Source: Bacillus proteolyticus (lineage in GTDB: Bacteria > Bacillota > Bacilli > Bacillales > Bacillaceae_G). From it: 64,000 bases of DNA. The stretch spans positions 1 to 64,000 of the forward strand of contig NZ_MACH01000002.1 in the NCBI RefSeq assembly GCF_001884065.1, given 5' to 3'. The first letter of the stretch is position 1. The number at the start of each line of letters is the position of its first letter. A program made the translations under genes and the position numbers. The notes under the pieces are model-generated. The model ran no database searches and was not told the origin of the DNA. It saw nothing but the letters and a program-made list of their open reading frames with translations. Shown here piece by piece: positions 27,546 through 37,228 of the stretch.

Positions 27546-27630
27546 TAACGGATAGTAAAACACCCGATTGGTGAGGGCTGATAAGCAGTGGGAATGAACA
27601 AAAGCCCCACCGTTTATAGTTTCACTTTAT
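27546..27630 (+). repeat. bcr1-type repeat, copy C (truncated)
   Basis: Only the right half remains: a drifted TAACGG...GTAAAA block, CCCGATTGGTGAGGGCTGATA identical to copy D (given as two parts, CCCGATTGG and TGAGGGCTGATA), the terminal stem ATAAGCAGTGGG with CCCCACCGTTTAT, and the end TTTCACTTTAT at 27620-27630. The left end with TTTATCCC and the second stem are missing. It is in the same orientation as copy D. It lies between the XRE gene's upstream side and the purine permease terminator. Confidence 0.8.
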
Positions 27631-27637
27631 TATACAC

Positions 27638-27668
27638 AAAAAAGGGCCTCTCATAAGAAGCCCCCTTT
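27638..27668 (-). terminator. Terminator of the purine permease gene
   Basis: On the minus strand AAAGGGGGC and GGCCCTTTTTT flank a loop, about ten bases past the stop codon. Confidence 0.75.
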
Positions 27669-27679
27669 CTATATCTATA

Positions 27680-28972
27680 TTATAAGAATAAATGACATCC
27701 AAATAAAATTGTAAATAAGTATAGTAACGGATGTACTTCCATCCCTTTTCCCTTCGCAATTTTTAAAATTGGATACACTAAAAATCCGATTGCAATTCCA
27801 TTCGCAATACTAGATGTTAACGGAATACCAACGAAAATTAAAAATGCCGGTAATGCATCTTCGAATTCATTCCAATTAATATCACGAATGCTTTGTGCCA
27901 TTAAACTACCTACTATAATTAAAGAAGGAGCTGTAATAGCTGCTACACTTGATAAAGAGGCAATAACAGGGCTAAAGAATGCCGTTATAATCGTTAAACA
28001 AACGACCACAATACCTGTCAATCCAGTTTTACCACCTGCAGCAATTCCTGCTGACGATTCAATTGTCGCTGCTGTCGGGCTTGTCCCAAAGATAGAACCT
28101 GTCGTCCCGCCAATTGCATCCGCAATGAACGCCTTACCAAAGCGCTTTTCGGTGTTATCTGTATTTAAACCTGCTTGTTTAATTAAACCGAGTAAAGCAC
28201 CTGTTGTATCAAATAAAAGTACAAGTAAGAATGAAAAAATAACTCCATATAACCCGTATTGAATTACATCCGAAAATGCATTGATAGGGTTTGAAACAAT
28301 GATGCCTTCTGGTAAATGTGGCATTGCGACAATGTTATTTTCAAACTTTAATTGCCCTGTAAAGAAAGCAATAATCCCTGTCACAATCATACTAATAAAC
28401 AATGCACCACTAACACGTAATACCATTAATACCGCCGCTAATATTAAACCAATTAGAGTTAAAATAACGGCTGGAGAATGGAAGTCACCAATCGTAACTA
28501 AGTTAGATGGATGATCAACGATAATTCCAGATAGACGTAATCCAATAAAAGCAATAAATAACCCAATTCCACCTGCAATCGCATGTTTTAAACTGTCAGG
28601 AATTGCGACAATTAGCTTTTGCCTAAATGAAGTGAACGATAATAAAAGAAAAATGATACCTGTTACAAATACTGCCGAAAACGCAATGACATATGTAATC
28701 CCCTCTGCCTGTTGAACAACAGAATAAGCAAAATACGCATTCATTCCCATAGCTGGAGCAATAACAATTGGATAGTTAGCTAAAAACGCCATACATAGCG
28801 TTCCAACAACTGTCGCAATAATAGTTGCCGTAAATGCTTGATCAAATGGTACACCTGCATCAGATAATATTTTCGGATTGATGACAAGAATATACGCAAA
28901 TGTAAAAAAAGTTGTGATGCCAGCCAAAATTTCTTGCTTCACAGAAGTGTTATACTTTTGTAATTGAAACAT
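27680..28972 (-). CDS. NCS2/AzgA-type purine (hypoxanthine/guanine or adenine) permease
   Basis: This 430-residue proton symporter matches the PbuG/PbuO branch in length and motifs. TM1 carries AGITTFFTFAYILVINPKIL in the classic AzgA form (the part quoted is 20 residues), TM3 has APAMGMNAYFAY, and TM8 region has GTSPTAATIESSAGIAAGG. About 13 helices are present. GGAAGGGT precedes the ATG. Several Bacillus homologues are controlled by a purine riboswitch, but none was recognised upstream here, so another control is likely. Confidence 0.9.
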   Translation of the reverse strand: MFQLQKYNTSVKQEILAGITTFFTFAYILVINPKILSDAGVPFDQAFTATIIATVVGTLCMAFLANYPIVIAPAMGMNAYFAYSVVQQAEGITYVIAFSAVFVTGIIFLLLSFTSFRQKLIVAIPDSLKHAIAGGIGLFIAFIGLRLSGIIVDHPSNLVTIGDFHSPAVILTLIGLILAAVLMVLRVSGALFISMIVTGIIAFFTGQLKFENNIVAMPHLPEGIIVSNPINAFSDVIQYGLYGVIFSFLLVLLFDTTGALLGLIKQAGLNTDNTEKRFGKAFIADAIGGTTGSIFGTSPTAATIESSAGIAAGGKTGLTGIVVVCLTIITAFFSPVIASLSSVAAITAPSLIIVGSLMAQSIRDINWNEFEDALPAFLIFVGIPLTSSIANGIAIGFLVYPILKIAKGKGMEVHPLLYLFTILFGCHLFL

Positions 28973-29252
28973 ACTTATGTACCCTTCCTACACCTGAATT
29001 ATTATCACACATTCTTTTCTTATTAGTATGTGAGAAAATGTAATACTTAATCTTAACAATCAATAAAAAGAAGAGTCAATATATTCTCTAATAGTTAGAA
29101 TTTTAAGTTTAAGTCTGACAAGCTCAGATGTAGTACAGTGTATTATGATTATTTTTGTAGCATAACAGATAGAAATGTTTTATAATTTGAAATAGTTAAA
29201 TATTTAGTAAACGCATTCAAATATCGTTCACTCTACAGGGGGTATTCTTCTT

Positions 29253-30644
29253 ATGCAGCAAACAAACAAATCTGAAACTTTAAACCGTGGTTTAAAACAG
29301 CGCCATATTACTTTAATGTCTCTCGGTTCAGCAATTGGCGTTGGACTATTTTTAGGATCAGCTTCCGCTATTAAACTAGCTGGACCATCCATTTTACTAG
29401 GTTACATGATTGCCGGACTCGTTATTTTTTTCATTATGCGCGCACTCGGAGAAATGGCAATTGAACAACCGGTTGCTGGCTCTTTTAGTAAATATGCAAA
29501 TGATTACATCAGCCCACTAGCCGGGTATATTACAGGCTGGAATTATTGGTTTTTATGGGTTGTTACTTGTATGGCGGAAATTACAGCGGCAGGAATTTAC
29601 ATGCAGTACTGGTTCCCAGATATCCCGCGTTGGATCTGGGCGTTACTAGCTCTTTTATTAATGAGTGCTTTCAACTTCTTATCTGTAAAAGTATTTGGAG
29701 AACTTGAGTTTTGGTTTGCTCTCATTAAAATTGTCACAATTATCTGTATGATAGTAGTCGGTGCTGGGATTATTTTATTCGGATTTGGAAACGGAGGCGT
29801 TGCCACTGGCATTTCAAATCTTTGGGAGCACGGAGGCTGGTTCCCAAATGGATTCTCTGGATTACTACTTTCCTTACAGATGGTATTATTCGCTTATTTA
29901 GGAGTCGAACTTATCGGGGTTACAGCTGGTGAAGCTCAAAATCCGAAAAAAACACTTGCAAAAGCAATTGATAACGTATTTTGGAGAATCTTATTATTCT
30001 ACGTTGGAGCTCTATTCGTTATGATGGCAATTTATCCATGGAACGAATTTGGTGAGAAAGGAAGCCCATTCGTATTAACATTCGAGCAAATCGGTATTGC
30101 AAAGGCAGCAGGTATTATTAACTTTGTCGTTTTAACAGCTGCTCTTTCTTCTTGTAACGGTGGTTTGTTTAGTACAGGCCGTATGCTATTTACATTAGCA
30201 CAACAAAAGAAAGCTCCTGAACGATTCGGCCGTTTAAATAAAAACGGTATTCCAAGTCAAGGAATCGTCGCAACAGCAATCGTTTTACTCGTTGGCGTTA
30301 TATTAAACTATCTTGTTCCTGCAAAAGTGTTTACATGGCTAACTAGTATTTCAACTTTCGGTGCAATTTGGACTTGGGGAATTATATTAGTCGCGCAAAT
30401 TAAATTCCGTAAAGGATTACAGACTAATAAAAAGGATAAGCTAGCATATAAAATGCCTTTACACCCATTAAGTTCATATTTCTCACTCGGCTTCCTTGTA
30501 CTTGTACTAGGTATAATGGCCTATTCAGAAGATACACGAATCGCATTAATCGTCGGTCCAATTTGGCTTATCGGCTTGGCTATCGTGTATTATACGAAAG
30601 GGTTTCATAAGATTGATCAATCATCTAATTCAAAAATTAGTTAA
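29253..30644 (+). CDS. APC-family amino acid permease (AlaP/AapA/CycA-like)
   Basis: This 463-residue permease has 12 helices, with GSAIGVGLFLGSASAIK in the first helix and the loop GVTAGEAQNPKKTLAKAI shared with alanine/serine/glycine permeases. It is related to, but clearly diverged from, the permease at 18.5 kb. AGGGGG precedes the ATG. It stands alone, divergent from the purine permease across a 280-base gap in which no riboswitch was recognised. Confidence 0.9.
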   Translation: MQQTNKSETLNRGLKQRHITLMSLGSAIGVGLFLGSASAIKLAGPSILLGYMIAGLVIFFIMRALGEMAIEQPVAGSFSKYANDYISPLAGYITGWNYWFLWVVTCMAEITAAGIYMQYWFPDIPRWIWALLALLLMSAFNFLSVKVFGELEFWFALIKIVTIICMIVVGAGIILFGFGNGGVATGISNLWEHGGWFPNGFSGLLLSLQMVLFAYLGVELIGVTAGEAQNPKKTLAKAIDNVFWRILLFYVGALFVMMAIYPWNEFGEKGSPFVLTFEQIGIAKAAGIINFVVLTAALSSCNGGLFSTGRMLFTLAQQKKAPERFGRLNKNGIPSQGIVATAIVLLVGVILNYLVPAKVFTWLTSISTFGAIWTWGIILVAQIKFRKGLQTNKKDKLAYKMPLHPLSSYFSLGFLVLVLGIMAYSEDTRIALIVGPIWLIGLAIVYYTKGFHKIDQSSNSKIS

Positions 30645-30652
30645 GTCCACGA

Positions 30653-30684
30653 TCTCTTCCTAATTTACTAGGGAGAGATTTTTT
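30653..30684 (+). terminator. Terminator after the second amino acid permease
   Basis: ATCTCTTCCTA and TAGGGAGAGAT flank a short loop and are followed by TTTTTT. Confidence 0.82.
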
Positions 30685-30817
30685 CATTATTCGCGCAAAT
30701 ATTTCTCAATTAAATTAACGTTATCTTTGCACTATTTAATATTTTCTATCTTTATTTCCATAGAAAAATCAATTACATTATTAAAGCACATATATTTATT
30801 TTTAGGGGGATTCTTCT

Positions 30818-32365
30818 ATGAAGAATAAAAAATGGATTCAATTTTCTTTAGCAACAGCAATCACACTTAGTATAGGGAGTTCCTACATTCCGTCTACTTA
30901 TGCCGAAAGCTCCGTAGACCCAGCTCCTGAAATTGCTGCAAAAGTTGTAAACCAAAACAATGGGAAGAAAGTATTATTCGATAATACGCACGGTCAAACG
31001 GCTGGGACAGCTGACTGGGTTATTGATGGCGGTTTTTCTGATTTCGGAAACGGCATTGCCCAAAACGGATATTATGTAAAAGAACTTCGTAAATCAACAT
31101 CTATTACATACGACGATTTAAAAAATTACAATGTATTTATCGTTCCAGAAGCAAATATTCCTTATAAAAAATCTGAGCAAGATGCAATGTTACAATACGT
31201 GAAAAACGGTGGCAGTATTTTCTTCATTGCCGATCATTATAATGCAGATCGTAATAAAAACCGCTGGGACTCCTCAGAGGTGTTCAATGGATATAGGCGC
31301 GGAGCATGGGATAATCCAGCAAAGGGTATGTCTAATGAAGAAACAACATCACAAGCTATGCAAGGAGTAGAAAGCTCTGATTGGCTATCCGATAATTTTG
31401 GCATTCGCTTCCGTTACAATGCACTTGGTGATGTTTCAGCTAAAAATATCGTCTCACCTGCACAATCATTCGGAATTACAGAAGGCGTTTCATCGGTAGC
31501 AATGCATGCTGGCTCTACTCTTGCGATTACAAATCCAAAACTAGCAAAAGGTCTTGTGTATCTTCCAGAAAATCCATCAAAATGGAATAACGCTGTTGAT
31601 AGCGGCGTTTATAACGGCGGTGGTGTTGCAGAGGGGCCTTATGCTGCTATTTCAAAAGTTGGTCTTGGAAAAGCAGCCTTTATTGGTGATTCTTCCCCTG
31701 TTGAAGATGCATCGCCAAAATATGTTCGTGAAGACTCCGGTCAAACGAAGAAAACTTATGATGGTTATAAAGAAGAAAACGATGCTGTTCTATTAAAAAA
31801 CATAGTGAATTGGTTAGCGAAGCAAGAAACATTTACAAGCTTAGATCAAGTAAGTGGTTTACAGCTTGATGCACCTACAGCTCTACAAACATTTGAACAG
31901 CCAAGTTTATCAACAGAACCACAACCAGAACCTTGGAGCGCACCAAATCAAGGTTACCAGTGGTTCAATACAAATACTTTTAAACCAGGTTCATACGGCT
32001 ATAACGGTGCAGTGACAACGAGTGATTACGTAATTACACACCCTAGCACTCTACCAAACAATGAAGTGTTCCAAATGAAGATTCAAGTAAATAACTTATT
32101 ACCAAATACAACGTACAATAATTATTCTTTAGGTATTTTCACAACTGGCGGAACACAGGTAGCAAAAGTTCAAAATACAAATGGCACTTGGCCGTCTTCT
32201 TTCGGATATAGCAGTACATTCTCTTTCATAACAAATAACCAAGGATCTGCTGAAAAAATTGTGAACGTACAACTTGATCCAAATACAACTGGACAAGCAA
32301 CACTTCGTCTACGTCAAAACACGACAGCGAAATCTAGTGAAACTGTAACGATTAATAAAAAATAA
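30818..32365 (+). CDS. Secreted protein with a GATase1-like domain, function unknown
   Basis: This 515-residue protein has a Sec signal peptide (residues 1-29, cleavage after STYA). Residues about 45-350 resemble a class I glutamine amidotransferase-like (DUF4350/ThuA-type) fold: KVLFDNTHGQTAG, FIVPEANIPY, GGSIFFIADHYNAD and FIGDSSPVED near the end of the domain. No Cys is available for amidotransferase chemistry, so it is not a glutaminase. A linker rich in Pro and Glu (370-390) precedes a beta-rich C-terminal domain (about 393-515) of a kind that often binds polymers. AGGGGGA precedes the ATG. Related group proteins are sometimes labelled DNA-binding; I see no evidence for that. Confidence 0.75.
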   Translation: MKNKKWIQFSLATAITLSIGSSYIPSTYAESSVDPAPEIAAKVVNQNNGKKVLFDNTHGQTAGTADWVIDGGFSDFGNGIAQNGYYVKELRKSTSITYDDLKNYNVFIVPEANIPYKKSEQDAMLQYVKNGGSIFFIADHYNADRNKNRWDSSEVFNGYRRGAWDNPAKGMSNEETTSQAMQGVESSDWLSDNFGIRFRYNALGDVSAKNIVSPAQSFGITEGVSSVAMHAGSTLAITNPKLAKGLVYLPENPSKWNNAVDSGVYNGGGVAEGPYAAISKVGLGKAAFIGDSSPVEDASPKYVREDSGQTKKTYDGYKEENDAVLLKNIVNWLAKQETFTSLDQVSGLQLDAPTALQTFEQPSLSTEPQPEPWSAPNQGYQWFNTNTFKPGSYGYNGAVTTSDYVITHPSTLPNNEVFQMKIQVNNLLPNTTYNNYSLGIFTTGGTQVAKVQNTNGTWPSSFGYSSTFSFITNNQGSAEKIVNVQLDPNTTGQATLRLRQNTTAKSSETVTINKK

Positions 32366-32370
32366 TGAAA

Positions 32371-32400
32371 AAGGCAATCCACATATGGATTGCCTTCTTC
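32371..32400 (+). terminator. Terminator between convergent genes
   Basis: AAGGCAATCCA and TGGATTGCCTT flank a four-base palindromic loop, followed by CTTCTTC on the plus strand and by TTTTTC on the minus strand. It sits between the secreted protein and the DUF2339 gene. Confidence 0.8.
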
Positions 32401-34116
32401 TCACTTCTCTTCTTTTGAGAAAAACATTCTTGAGATAACAATGCCTATACTACCGACAATTAAGAATAATACTGCCCTAATCATCATAGACACCTCTGGT
32501 AAGTCGAGAAGGAATAACTTCCCTACTGTTACTACTAATACGACTAATCCCGCATATAATATTTCATTCATCTGTCTATAACGGCCAAACCAAACTGCAA
32601 ATAAAGCATATACCATCCATAATAATGATACAGATACGCTAATGATACTTCCATCTGTAGAAAGAACTTCACCGATTCTAGTAATTGTAATAAATACAAT
32701 GATCATTAACGAGTAGAGCGCTATAGAATAAACATATTTACCTAAACTCACTAACACTTCTTTCGCTTGTCTCATGCAATAATAGAACGTTCCTATTAAT
32801 ATAATATGAGCAACAAACCCTGCTGAAATGAACTCATCAAATGGGCTAAAAATCGTCTGTACCATTCCAATCGCATAAATCGTTGCACTTACATACAATT
32901 TAATATTTTGCTTTACTTTAATAGCAGTCACCATACCGAGGAAACCTTGTAACAATAATACGATCGCTGCATTCACCAAACTATACTCATATAAAATCGC
33001 TAAACTAAATGATCCCATTGCAAAACCAAATAACAAATCTGTAAAGATAGATTGCTTATTCTTCCTATATTCAAGTACGAACATAACAGCATGCACAAAT
33101 GCACTTATAACTAATCCCCACGTTGTAAATTCAGGAATTTGGGAGATGGCTAAAATAAAGAAAACTGCATTCGCACTAAATATCGCCGATCTTGCTTCTT
33201 GTATGAATGTTCTTTCCGAAAACATATGCCAAAATAACAGTAAATGAATGGCACCGTATACAACTGTTAACTGCACTTGCACGTTTCCTACTAATATTGA
33301 CATAACAGCAAAGAAGACAAATAGGACAATTGCCGCAACCACATAAGAAATCATATACAGGTACTTATAACGGTTTCTCAATGCATACCATAATAAACTA
33401 ATTGTTAATATCGTCTCATAACTAAAGAAAATATACGTATTAGGAGTCGTACTATTTAACAAGAAAGGTACGAAGAAAGCTCCTACCGCGACGAAAATAG
33501 CGAGGTATTCCGATCTATACCTTTTCGCTAAATAAATCCCTAAAATAACCCATACAATATTACAGATAAACGCAATACTTGCAGGAATAAATTCATATAA
33601 ATAATGTGCCGCAAACGTTGTTAAAACAATTCCCGTAATACTTCCTCCAGCTAATACTAACCCTAACGCTTGCCGCTCTCTTTTAATTTGTATATCTCCT
33701 ACGTAATACAAACCGGCAGATAGTACTATACCAAACACAACCCGTATCGCTGGTGTTAATAATCCAGCATCTACTCCTGCTTTAAATAACCAAATAACGC
33801 CGAGTAACATAATACCGACAAATATGCGTGGTAACCATGTTTGACAAAACTTTATAATATTAAATGGTTCCGGCTTAAATGCAGATATATCTACTTGTTT
33901 CACCTTTGGCTCTAGTATGGGCTCCCTCGTCTTAACTACATCTTCTTGTAACTTTTTATTACTTACCGTCTCAATGTATTCTTTCTTTTCCTTATTAACA
34001 TTTTGCTGAACCTTTTCAATTTCCCTTTGCTTCGCTTTCAAATCATAAAGTGTCTCTTGCATCGTTTCAATTGCCGTTTCGAGTGCTTCTATTTTCTTAT
34101 TTAAATCTCCCTTCAT
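32401..34116 (-). CDS. DUF2339 polytopic membrane protein
   Basis: This 571-residue protein has an N-terminal coiled coil (about residues 1-65), a linker, and then roughly 16 closely packed helices from about residue 95 to the end. The entry motif WLPRIFVGIMLLGVIWLFKA followed by the GRRRQ-like ERQALGLVLAGG region is typical of DUF2339. No biochemical role is established that I know of. The ATG at 34116 follows GGGGGGAG and is preferred to the upstream ATG at 34131. It is monocistronic. Confidence 0.85.
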   Translation of the reverse strand: MKGDLNKKIEALETAIETMQETLYDLKAKQREIEKVQQNVNKEKKEYIETVSNKKLQEDVVKTREPILEPKVKQVDISAFKPEPFNIIKFCQTWLPRIFVGIMLLGVIWLFKAGVDAGLLTPAIRVVFGIVLSAGLYYVGDIQIKRERQALGLVLAGGSITGIVLTTFAAHYLYEFIPASIAFICNIVWVILGIYLAKRYRSEYLAIFVAVGAFFVPFLLNSTTPNTYIFFSYETILTISLLWYALRNRYKYLYMISYVVAAIVLFVFFAVMSILVGNVQVQLTVVYGAIHLLLFWHMFSERTFIQEARSAIFSANAVFFILAISQIPEFTTWGLVISAFVHAVMFVLEYRKNKQSIFTDLLFGFAMGSFSLAILYEYSLVNAAIVLLLQGFLGMVTAIKVKQNIKLYVSATIYAIGMVQTIFSPFDEFISAGFVAHIILIGTFYYCMRQAKEVLVSLGKYVYSIALYSLMIIVFITITRIGEVLSTDGSIISVSVSLLWMVYALFAVWFGRYRQMNEILYAGLVVLVVTVGKLFLLDLPEVSMMIRAVLFLIVGSIGIVISRMFFSKEEK

Positions 34117-34212
34117 ACGCTCCCCCCTCATTACCGATCATTATTAAACCTATATATTACCAATTATCCTTATCATACTATTAGTCTATTCATGTTCGAT
34201 ACCATTTTTCCA

Positions 34213-34249
34213 AAAAAAGAAAGGTGTTTTCCGAAATAGGAAAACACCT
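34213..34249 (-). terminator. Terminator of brnQ
   Basis: On the minus strand AGGTGTTTTCC and GGAAAACACCT flank a six-base loop and are followed by TTCTTTTTTT. Confidence 0.9.
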
Positions 34250-34254
34250 CTTAC

Positions 34255-35556
34255 TTATTTCTTCTTATTTATAGCAATACTAACAATAACACCAATACAA
34301 ACACCGAAAATAGCTGGAACAATCCATCCAACACCTTCTGTATAAAACGGAATGTATTTCAATACTGGTGTCCACTTATTCATCATCACATTTTTATTTA
34401 AAATATCAATCGCACTAAATAACGCTACGATTCCAATCGATACCGAATATACATATACATACTTTCCAATATACTTATGGAATAACCCTAAAATAATAAG
34501 GGTTAGTGCAACGGGATAAATAAATCCGAGAATTGGTACTGATACTTTTAAAATTTGTGTTAATCCTAAATTAGCTAAGATCATACTAACAAGACTTAAT
34601 ATAAACGCCCAAACTTTATAAGATACTTTCGTAAATACACTAGCGAAAAATTGACTACAAGACGTAACGAGTCCAATCGAAACACATAAACACGCGATAG
34701 TAAAAATAAGACCTAATAAAACTACTCCACCTTGTCCAAATAATGCCGTCATAACTTGCGCTAACACTTGCGCACCGTTATCAAATGTCCCCAACGAGCC
34801 ACTAATTGAACCAACATATCCGAGGACGACATAAATAACAGATAGTAATAGTCCTGCCCCGATTCCAGCAATACTCATATATTTCGCTAAACCTTTATCA
34901 TCTTCAACACCTTTTGCACGTAGGGCATTTGCAATCACAATCCCAAAGATTAAAGCCGCTAGCGCATCCATCGTTAAATACCCATCTAAAAAACCTTGGA
35001 ACATAGGAGCTTGTCCATAATTTCCTGCAGGCTCTTTCAAACTGCCTACTGATGTAAACATACTTTTTATAAATATAATGGCAATCATACATAATAATAA
35101 AGGGGTTAAAACCTTTCCAAACAAGCCCATTAATTTAGATGGTGATAAACTTAACCAATATACAATACTAAAGAAAATAACTGTGTAAAACAATAATACA
35201 ACGCTTCCCGCTTCTGGGAGTAACTGCCCTGGACCCATTTCAAAAGCTAAACTTCCTGCACGCGGTATACCAAGAGCAGGTCCAATAAATACGTACACAA
35301 TACACGGAAAAATAATGGCAAATGAAGAATGAACCCTGCCCGCTAACGTTTGAAAGCTCCCTGCTTTCGCAATAGCGATAACACCTAATATCGGAAGTCC
35401 TGTTGCTGACATAATAAAACCTAGCAATGAAATCCACACATGCTCTCCCGCTTCGTATCCAAGGAAAGGTGGAAATATAAGATTCCCCGCTCCAAAGAAC
35501 ATAGAGAATAACATAAGACTAATAAGCAAAATTTCTTTTTTCTGTAACAATTTCAT
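34255..35556 (-). CDS. brnQ: Branched-chain amino acid:cation symporter BrnQ
   Basis: This 433-residue LIVCS-family importer of leucine, isoleucine and valine has 12 helices. The family signature MFFGAGNLIFPPFLG is in TM1 (about residues 13-27). The second signature lies around FGIVIANALRAKGV. The ATG at 35556 follows AAGGAG by six bases; an ATG at 35580 is open but lacks a site. B. cereus-group genomes carry several brnQ paralogues, so the exact paralogue number is not assigned. Confidence 0.92.
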   Translation of the reverse strand: MKLLQKKEILLISLMLFSMFFGAGNLIFPPFLGYEAGEHVWISLLGFIMSATGLPILGVIAIAKAGSFQTLAGRVHSSFAIIFPCIVYVFIGPALGIPRAGSLAFEMGPGQLLPEAGSVVLLFYTVIFFSIVYWLSLSPSKLMGLFGKVLTPLLLCMIAIIFIKSMFTSVGSLKEPAGNYGQAPMFQGFLDGYLTMDALAALIFGIVIANALRAKGVEDDKGLAKYMSIAGIGAGLLLSVIYVVLGYVGSISGSLGTFDNGAQVLAQVMTALFGQGGVVLLGLIFTIACLCVSIGLVTSCSQFFASVFTKVSYKVWAFILSLVSMILANLGLTQILKVSVPILGFIYPVALTLIILGLFHKYIGKYVYVYSVSIGIVALFSAIDILNKNVMMNKWTPVLKYIPFYTEGVGWIVPAIFGVCIGVIVSIAINKKK

Positions 35557-35811
35557 TTCTTTCTCCTTCTTCAATTCCATCTCGTATGAAATCTATTCCA
35601 CACATAGGAAAAACGCGATAATCCGCTTCCTTACAAAGAAAACATAGTCCATAGTCTACCATAAAAGAAACACCCATTCTATTGCTACTTCCCTTTTCCA
35701 ATTTCTTCTGAAAAATCAACCTTTATTGACTTCCAATAGTTAATAAAGTAAAATATTAAATATACAAAACTATTCACTTTGTTTTTTGTTTGTGTCAGGA
35801 GGAAAAATCAC

Positions 35812-37197
35812 ATGGAATCAACGATACAACTAGAAAGAGAACAACAAAGAAAAAAGAAACATCCTCCAGGTTTGTACTTACTCTTCTTTACAGAAATGTG
35901 GGAAAGATTTAGTTACTATGGATTACGAGGATTATTAACATTATATTTAACAACAGCTTTAGTAAGTGGTGGTCTTGGGTTTAGTCCAGCTTTGGCACTC
36001 TCTATTTACGGATTTTATACTGGAGCTTGTTATTTCACACCATTAATTGGTGGATACTTAACAGACCGTTTTCTAGGTAGACGAAAAGCCATCACAATTG
36101 GTGGTATCACAATGGCGCTCGGTAACCTTACACTATTTGCCTTGCAAAACCAAGTCGGCCTATACCTCGGATTAGCGCTTATTATTATCGGTAATGGATT
36201 CTTCAAACCAAATATCTCTACACTTGTTGGAGAATTATACGAAGAGCACGACCCAAAACGTGATAGTGCATTTACCATTTTCTATATGGGTATTAACGTT
36301 GGTTCATTTTTAGCTCCACTCGTTTGCGGATTTTTGTCAGAAAATTTATTCAAAACAACAGTGGACGGTGTTGTTCATTACGGATTCCGTTACGGTTTCC
36401 TAGCCGCTTCAATCGGAATGATCATTGGACAAATTTTATTTACAACACTATCTAACCGCTTCCTTGGTGATATCGGTAAAAAGCCATCTCGCGATTTACA
36501 AACGACAGATGGACAACAAACAGTAGGAAATACACCGTTAACAAAAAAAGAAAAACAACGTACCGCAGTTATCGTCATTTTAACATGCTTTGTTGTCTTC
36601 TTCTGGGCTGGCTTTGAACAAGCTGGTAGTTCGTTAACATTATATACAAACAAATTTGTAGACCGCTCTGTGTTCGGATGGGAAGTTCCAACATCTTGGT
36701 TCCAATCGGTCAATCCGTTATTTATTATTTTACTTGCTCCAATCATTTCAGCATTATGGGCAAAACTTGCAACTAGAAAAAAAGGTGATTTAAAAATCCC
36801 AACAAAAATGGGACTTGGTATGATCCTACTCGGTATCGGTTATATCATTCTCGTTATCGCTACATTAAAAACAGGTAGCGATGAACATAACATTACAGAA
36901 AAAGCAAACCTACTATTTATCGTCTTTACGTATCTTTTCCATACGTTAGGTGAGCTATTCTTATCGCCTGTTGGACTATCGATGGTTAGTGCACTTGCTC
37001 CAGTAAAACTTGCTTCTTTATTAATGGGGGTATGGCTAGCAAGCTCAGGAATCGCAAACATTTTAGGCGGACAACTTGCAAGCTTCACAACTTCACTTGG
37101 ATATGCTGAAGTATTTACAGTAATCGGAGCTGCAGCGATTATTTTAGGTTTTGTTTTATTATCAATTTCTAAGAAATTAGTGAAATGGATGGATTAA
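35812..37197 (+). CDS. POT-family di-/tripeptide:proton symporter, DtpT-like
   Basis: This 461-residue importer of small peptides has 14 helices. TM1 carries TEMWERFSYYGLRGLLTLYL, the ExxERFxYY proton-coupling motif (residues about 25-45). The second signature, FTIFYMGINVGSFLAPLVCG, follows TM5. The ATG at 35812 is eight bases after AGGAGGA and is preferred to the open frame from 35779. It stands alone with its own terminator. Confidence 0.92.
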   Translation: MESTIQLEREQQRKKKHPPGLYLLFFTEMWERFSYYGLRGLLTLYLTTALVSGGLGFSPALALSIYGFYTGACYFTPLIGGYLTDRFLGRRKAITIGGITMALGNLTLFALQNQVGLYLGLALIIIGNGFFKPNISTLVGELYEEHDPKRDSAFTIFYMGINVGSFLAPLVCGFLSENLFKTTVDGVVHYGFRYGFLAASIGMIIGQILFTTLSNRFLGDIGKKPSRDLQTTDGQQTVGNTPLTKKEKQRTAVIVILTCFVVFFWAGFEQAGSSLTLYTNKFVDRSVFGWEVPTSWFQSVNPLFIILLAPIISALWAKLATRKKGDLKIPTKMGLGMILLGIGYIILVIATLKTGSDEHNITEKANLLFIVFTYLFHTLGELFLSPVGLSMVSALAPVKLASLLMGVWLASSGIANILGGQLASFTTSLGYAEVFTVIGAAAIILGFVLLSISKKLVKWMD

Positions 37198-37228
37198 AAA
37201 AAGATGAGGAATTTTCCTCATCTTTTTT
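37196..37228 (+). terminator. Bidirectional terminator between dtpT-like and YHYH genes
   Basis: AAAAAAGATGAGGAA and TTCCTCATCTTTTTT meet almost without a loop. The flanking convergent genes both end inside or beside the hairpin. Confidence 0.9.

Noticed and set aside
28973-29252. Possible purine riboswitch upstream of the purine permease
   Set aside because: The conserved loop sequences of the purine aptamer were not found on the minus strand; only a weak stem is present.
35519-35719. 66-codon minus-strand frame upstream of brnQ
   Set aside because: It overlaps the brnQ start in another frame, lacks a ribosome-binding site and reads unlike a protein.
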